A stretch of DNA of 64,000 nt from the NCBI GenBank assembly GCA_002914845.1, contig JXTC01000004.1, positions 1,077,203 through 1,141,202 on the forward strand, in the 5' to 3' direction. The notes under the pieces were generated by a model. It did no database searches and had not been told where the DNA came from. It saw nothing but the letters and a program-made list of their open reading frames with translations. The translations under genes were made by a program, and so were the position numbers. Shown here one piece after another: positions 58,831-64,000 of this stretch (position 1 is the stretch's first letter; every line of letters begins with the position of its first letter). The stretch comes from Trema orientale. Lineage: Eukaryota > Streptophyta > Magnoliopsida > Rosales > Cannabaceae.

Positions 58831-61140
58831 TTTAGCTTTTTACACTTTGATGCCTTCTCCTTCCTTTTTTTTTTTCTTCCTTGTGTGAACTGAACATTTC
58901 TGCAGTATCCTTGTGCAACAAGTGAACTGTTAACGGTACCAGTTACTACGTACTCTGTATACACTATTTATGCATTAATTTATCTTATTTAGACAAATTT
59001 TCTGTTTTAAAAGTCTTCTTATTCTTGTAATAGTAGAGTACCTTTTGTTCGAATGCATGAATCCAAAAGTTATACAGATTGACCCAGTATCTTGTGCACA
59101 TCGACATATATATATATGTAATATATACGTACATGCATGAATAGTATAGTACGTTACGTTCTAAGAAGTCTTTGTATTAATTTCTTTAAAAGAGTATATT
59201 TACAGAACACTACGCACGTAAAAAAATTAAACCATAGAACGTACGTGATCTTAATTTTGCGCGCGTTTTTCCATTTTTGTTGTATGTATATCTTTCTTAA
59301 CTCTATATGTATATGTATATATATATATATTTCCAGTATTATATATATATATATATATCTCCGTTTGCTTGGTCATTAAGAGGCAACGAAAGCAACTATA
59401 TGTAAATGGGAGACCTGTCTCTATATGGAACAAGCTAGCTTAAAAATTCTTCAATTTTGTTATATGAATATGGCTGAACAGCCAAATGTCAAAACCAGCA
59501 ACGAATTGACCGAAAAAAAGAGAGAATAAATTAAAGATATCTTGAATCAGGAAATATATGACTAAGTAACTGTTGGTATTATAATTAAGTTGAATTGTAG
59601 TGTGAAAGCACCCAGATTATCAACTATATAAATAGGAGTACTATGATTAAAATGGGGTAAAAGTTAAATTTTCCCCGTTGAATACAGTAAAAGTGGAATT
59701 AATAGAAGTCAAGCTGGAATTTTTTTTAAATTTTAATTTTAATAATTCTAGCAAGACTTATTGCTATAAGCCTTTTGCTTTTGCCAGATAAGGAACCGTT
59801 AACGAAGATGCATTTACCAATTTGCAGTATCTGCTAGTTGATCTCAAAGTTGTTAATCATAGCTCTTTTTTATTAAGCTTTTTTTAAAGGAGGAGCTTAG
59901 GAAAGGTGGGGTGGTGGGTATTCGAAGCTTTTGTGGGTCCTAATAGGAGTTTAGAGGGGGACATTGCTTTGGAACTTTAACGCCAATATGCGACTCATTT
60001 GTCGTTTTTCAGTTGAAAAGCCCTTGACATGTAGTGTTTGGCAATGTTTAAATGCAGATAATGAGATTTCACTGTACTGCTATATACTCTTCTAGTATTA
60101 TACATACATATATATATATATTTTTTCATTTTCTTGATATTTATATTTTTCCCTACAAAACATTAGAGGACAAGTATCAATATTGGAACAAAAAGAAGAT
60201 GATAATTTATATCGTTTTCACTTTATAAAAGGTTGAGAATAATTTTTTGCTCTTTAACAAGGGTAAACTTCATTATGAGCGTTCAAAAGACGTCGCACTT
60301 AAAATACAGGGGAAAAAAAACTGTACTCAAATCAACTTCCAAGTTCATGTATCACATACTAAATTAATTTTATTATTCAGTTATCATTCAACAATTATTA
60401 CCCCACTTTAGTAATATATTAAATCTATCAACTCAACACAATGCATGAAAATTAATAATAATAAATAGTCGACATTTTTTAATCGACATTTTAAGATTGG
60501 ACACACGTACGTATATATGGTAATAAACTAATTGACTTACCCCACATTAGTCGAGTGGGAATACATGCATCCGATCATATTTAGCAACACTTTATTTCTT
60601 TGTGTGATCAATCAGAAATCTCATAAGAAGTTCCTTTTTCGAAATTATAGTACTTTATTTCTTTCTACGTTCCTCACTAGCTAGCTTCGTCCTGGTGCTG
60701 ACTTGGGAGATAGTATAGTCTTACGGCTATAAAGAAATTTTTTGGTCCCTCTGAATCTATATATCTGATGCCATATACCACACCCTTTGAATTAGAGAGG
60801 ATATATCATGAACTAAGATTTCATAAAGCAAGAAAATTAAGCTCCGAATCAAAACAAATCAAAAGGAAAAAAAAAATACATATAATATAAAAAAAAACAT
60901 TAGAGACTTGAATTAGAAGCTTCAAAGAGATTAAAAGAGACCTCTCTGACGCGTGTCACATACTTGTCTGTGATGTATGTCACATATATAATTATATAAA
61001 ACATTATATAACATATGACCACCCCCACCCCCTAATATATGCCATATACTCCACCCCATGCCATGCACACACGCAAAGATAAAAAGCCAACAATCATAAC
61101 CACCAAAAGCCCCCCTCTTTTCTTTCCTTACATCTTCTTG
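58831..61140. other. Upstream region of the GRAS gene
   Basis: AT-rich, with (TA)n tracts near 59110, 59315 and 59340, and 60110. No gene, tRNA or miRNA precursor recognised. The proximal promoter and leader are probably within 60900-61289. Confidence 0.4.
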
Positions 61141-61289
61141 ATCTTTCATATCTCTCTAGATCTCTCTAATTTAGAACATAACTTAAGTAGGGACTATAGT
61201 ACATAGCTTTTTATATTTCCCTCACCTCAATTTCGAGTCTTTCGAATTTGATCCACCCCTTCTTTTCTTTTTTTCTTTATTTCTTAGAG

Positions 61290-61379
61290 ATGATCGTCCC
61301 CGTTACCGCTCCTCAGAACAACCTGATCCAGTCTCCAAACCTAAAATCCGACAACAACAACAACAACAACAACAACAAT

Positions 61380-61428
<49 letters not shown>

Positions 61429-63104
61429 GCAGTTCGAATATCGGGTTTCATAGCCCGGCTCATATTCCCAACCTCTGCTACGAGCCCACTTCGGTACTCG
61501 ACCTCCGCCGCAGCCCAAGCCCCGTGGCGGGAAAGCCCGCCAAGGTTTCGGCTGTCTCCGACGTCGTTTTGGCTCAAACGACAAATGACCCGCTCGAGTG
61601 GGACGACCAGGTTTTGCATAACTTGGATAATTGGGATACCATCATGAGAGACTTGGGCTTGCATGACGATTCTGCCCCTGCCTTCACCACCGCGTCCACC
61701 ACCACTACTACTACAGGTCATGTTGTGCCTCATTTGAATACTTGTGACCCTCAGATCCCGCATTTCTCGGAGTTCACTCATCCTCAGCCGTTCGATCCAA
61801 CTCACCTGGTTCACTCGGCCGATTTCACCCTCTCCGAGTTGTCCTCCAATCACAGTACCAGTACTAGTAGTTTCGGTTCACAAAACTTGAACCTATTCGA
61901 GGTCTCCCCTGATTTTCACTTAGGGGGCAATAACAATAATAATAATAATTCTACTACTACTACTAATAACAACAGCTGTAATATTGGGTTTGATTTCATC
62001 GAAGATTTAATCCGAGTCGCGGACTGCTTCGACTCGGACGATTTGCAGTTCGCCCAGGTGATACTCGACCGGCTCAACAACCGACTCCGGTCGACTCCCT
62101 CGGGCAAACCCGTGGGCAAACCGCTCCAACGGGCAGCCATCTACTTCAAGGAAGCCCTCCAGTCCTTTCTGTCCGGTTCGAACCGGACGGCCCGGCTCTC
62201 TTCCTGGGCCGAAATCGTTCAGACCATCAGAGGGTACAAGGCGTTTTCGGGTATTTCACCCATCCCTATGTTCTCCCACTTCACCACCAACCAAGCCCTC
62301 CTCGAGGCCCTTGCTGGGTCCGCCTTCATCCACGTCATCGACTTCGACATCGGGCTCGGCGGCCAGTACGCCTCGCTCATGAGGGAGCTCGCCGAGAAAT
62401 CGGACTCGCTCCGAGTCAACCTGCCGATTCTCCGAGTCACCGCCTTGGTGGCTGAGGAGTACGCCGTGGAGAGCCGCCTGATCAGGGAGAACCTGACCCA
62501 GTTCGCCCAGGAGCTCAAGATCCGGTTCCAGGTCGAGTTCATCCTCGTCCGTACGTTCGAAGCGATGTCGTTCAAGGCGGTCAACTTCCGGGACGGGGAG
62601 AAGACAGCCGTCCTGTTCTCCTCCGCCGTGCTCCGCCGCCTCGGCGGCGGCTTTCTAGGGGACGTGCGGCGGTTGTCGCCGGCGGTGGCGGTGTTCGTGG
62701 ACGGAGAAGGGTTCGGGGGCGAGACGGGGGCGACGTCGTTTCGGAGGGGCTTCGTCTGCGGGCTGGAGTTTTACTCGATGGTGATGGAGTCGCTGGACGC
62801 GGCCATGGTGGGCCCCGAGTGGGTCAGGAAGATCGAGGCGTATGTGCTAAAGCCGAGGATCGCGGCGGCAATTGAGGCGGCCGCCGCGGCGGTGGGTGGC
62901 GGGAGGAGGGCGGCGTCGTTTCGGGAGATGTTCCACGGGGCCGGGTTGAGGCCTGTCCAGCTCAGCCAGTTCGCGGATTTTCAAGCCGAGTGTCTATTGG
63001 GGAAGGTCCAGGTTAGGGGCTTCCACGTGGCGAAACGACAGGCTGAGTTGGTGCTTTGTTGGCATGAGAGGGCCCTTGTTGCCACGTCAGTTTGGAGGTG
63101 TTAG
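61290..63104 (+). CDS. SCL15: GRAS transcription regulator, SCARECROW-LIKE 15 / HAIRY MERISTEM 4 type, complete and intronless
   Basis: Nuclear GRAS co-regulator; HAM-group proteins maintain meristems, and Arabidopsis SCL15 represses embryonic traits in seedlings. One open frame of 604 residues starts MIVPVTAPQNN; an upstream in-frame TTG is not the start. Residues about 22-48 are poly-Asn. A conserved acidic piece NLDNWDTIMRDLGLHDDSAP follows (about 110-130), then a second Asn/Thr run (about 214-230). The GRAS domain runs from FDFIEDLIRVADCF (about 235): LHRI with DDLQFAQVILDRLNNRL; VHIID as FIHVIDFDIGLGGQYASLM (about 347); PFYRE-region FEAMSF; and SAW ending ALVATSVWRC. GC content is high from 61440 to 63060, against very AT-rich flanks. 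Lack of introns and full motif order agree with an active gene. Confidence 0.93.
61350..61430 (+). repeat. (CAA)n coding microsatellite
   Basis: About 25 AAC/AAT codons, mostly pure CAA repeat with one ATA interruption near 61379, giving the N-terminal Asn run. Likely length-polymorphic. The reverse strand frames reading poly-Cys and poly-Val are artefacts. Confidence 0.9.
62060..62080 (+). promoter_or_regulatory. Degenerate miR171 site position
   Basis: In the HAM1-3 group this place encodes ILARLNH and is cut by miR171. Here it encodes ILDRLNN, and I count six mismatches to the canonical 21-nt target, two of them at the cleavage centre. So this gene is probably not a miR171 target, as for Arabidopsis SCL15. 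Confidence 0.6.
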
Positions 63105-64000
63105 GGTATTTAGAATTAATTAATTTTAGGATATAGTTCTCCCCCCAAAAGAAAAAAAAAAAGAAAAAAAAAAAGTCCCAGAAAATGAAAATAGCCAAAA
63201 ATAGCAAGGTAAGGGTGGTCTGGGATGTGACTAATTGTAACTCAATCATCCTTGACCATATTGTTAATGTGTTTGGTAGTTTGTGGTGTTGTCTAGTTGG
63301 AGAGGAGTCGAGTGTTCCGATCCTTTTGATCTTTTTTTTTTTTAATTTAATTTTTGGAAGTTTTTGCTTGTTGTTCAAACCAAATTATTAATAGGGAGAC
63401 TACACAATTATTGGGCATATTTCACATACCCAATTTTATCTCGACTTTCTTGCATACTATTGCATTTTTTCTCCCCTTTCACGTTTAATGCTACTTAAGT
63501 ATTCGTTATTGGGATAAACCGGAGAAATAAAAATAAATAAACTACAAATTTTGATCTTTATAATTATTCATGCCGATGGCCTAGCGACACAGGGTTAAAA
63601 CAACGTCAGTATGGAAAACGAAACCATCCTATGTTGTAGCACTGCTCTCAAGTCAATTTTATTTATTTTTTCTCTTAGTTTGGCAAAAGAAATTGAATTT
63701 GTACTCTTCCAAGAGAAGCAAGATTATCAGAATCATTGGAGAAGCCATGAGGAAAATCTTCTAATTAAGAAAAGAAAAAAAGGCAAGATGATCCAAATAA
63801 CAACTTCTATTTAATGTTATAGTCATTATTTTCATATTTTGGTGTTTTGGAGGAGCTTCCAACTCTTATTACTTACGGTTTTTTTTTTTTTTTTAGGTAA
63901 CTAAATATACTATTACAAAGAATAATCTATACATGATAGATCGAATTAAAAGAAAAAATTCATCCAAAAGTTTAGCTAGTTCTATAACCTTAAGACTATC
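63105..64000. other. SCL15 3' UTR and downstream DNA
   Basis: Poly-A and poly-T runs at about 63150-63175, 63337 and 63880. No further gene recognised; the open frames at 63185-63391 and 63611-63814 have no family features. Confidence 0.5.

Noticed and set aside
61303-61853. Minus-strand frames with poly-Cys and poly-Val
   Set aside because: Reverse complement of the CAA repeat in SCL15.
62054-62085. Functional miR171 target site in SCL15
   Set aside because: Six mismatches, two at the cleavage centre.

Overview
This is nuclear DNA from a flowering plant, most likely a eudicot and possibly a rosid; the species cannot be told from the sequence. The evidence is six spliced or GRAS-type plant genes with GT-AG introns, long AT-rich intergenic DNA, and plant transposon families (9-bp-TSD Mutator-like MITEs, hAT elements, a tRNA-derived SINE, an L1-type LINE remnant and solo LTRs). 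Three single N positions (about 35080, 36123 and 57613) mark unresolved bases.

Layout. 1-2015 (minus): the 5' part of the large subunit of splicing factor U2AF; the RNA-recognition part lies beyond the left edge. 2150-6900: intergenic, with a TCGA-palindrome repeat and a 651-bp long-TIR MITE. 6947-12572 (minus): a complete 13-exon gene for RNA polymerase III subunit RPC5, with a MITE in one intron. 12650-27100: transposon-rich. It holds a solo LTR, a long inverted-repeat element, an array of GAAACCA/TGGTTTC palindromes, a decayed Mutator-like element that carried a Ulp1-like protease (split by a 726-bp hAT insertion and full of TTGACC/GGTCAA palindromes), a MITE cluster, a LINE remnant and a second copy of the TCGA repeat. 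27152-29485 (minus): an INDETERMINATE-DOMAIN zinc-finger gene of the IDD2/GAF1 and IDD1/ENHYDROUS type. 30200-43700: no gene; several MITEs, an hAT-like element and two SINE copies. 44371-46766 (plus): a PPTC7-like PP2C phosphatase gene with an intron in its 5' UTR. 47483-50769 (minus, convergent with it): a vicilin-like cupin gene with a long Glu/Arg/Lys tail, related to Arabidopsis At2g18540. 51000-55900: repeats, including a gypsy-type solo LTR with a 304-bp MITE nested inside. 61290-63104 (plus): an intronless GRAS gene of the SCL15/HAM4 type.

The genes are not an operon and need not work together. Two connections deserve note. IDD and GRAS proteins are families known to bind each other, and one of each is present. 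The vicilin-like gene has an overlapping RY/G-box element in its proximal promoter, which suits seed-specific ABI3/bZIP control.

The least expected structure is in the repeats. Four arrays are built from short imperfect palindromes of similar geometry (arms of about 5-7 bp and a short spacer) but different cores. In two arrays some units changed both arms in a matching way. I do not recognise a description of this class. Exon coordinates were read by eye from splice sites and reading frame; all five complete genes close to whole codon numbers.
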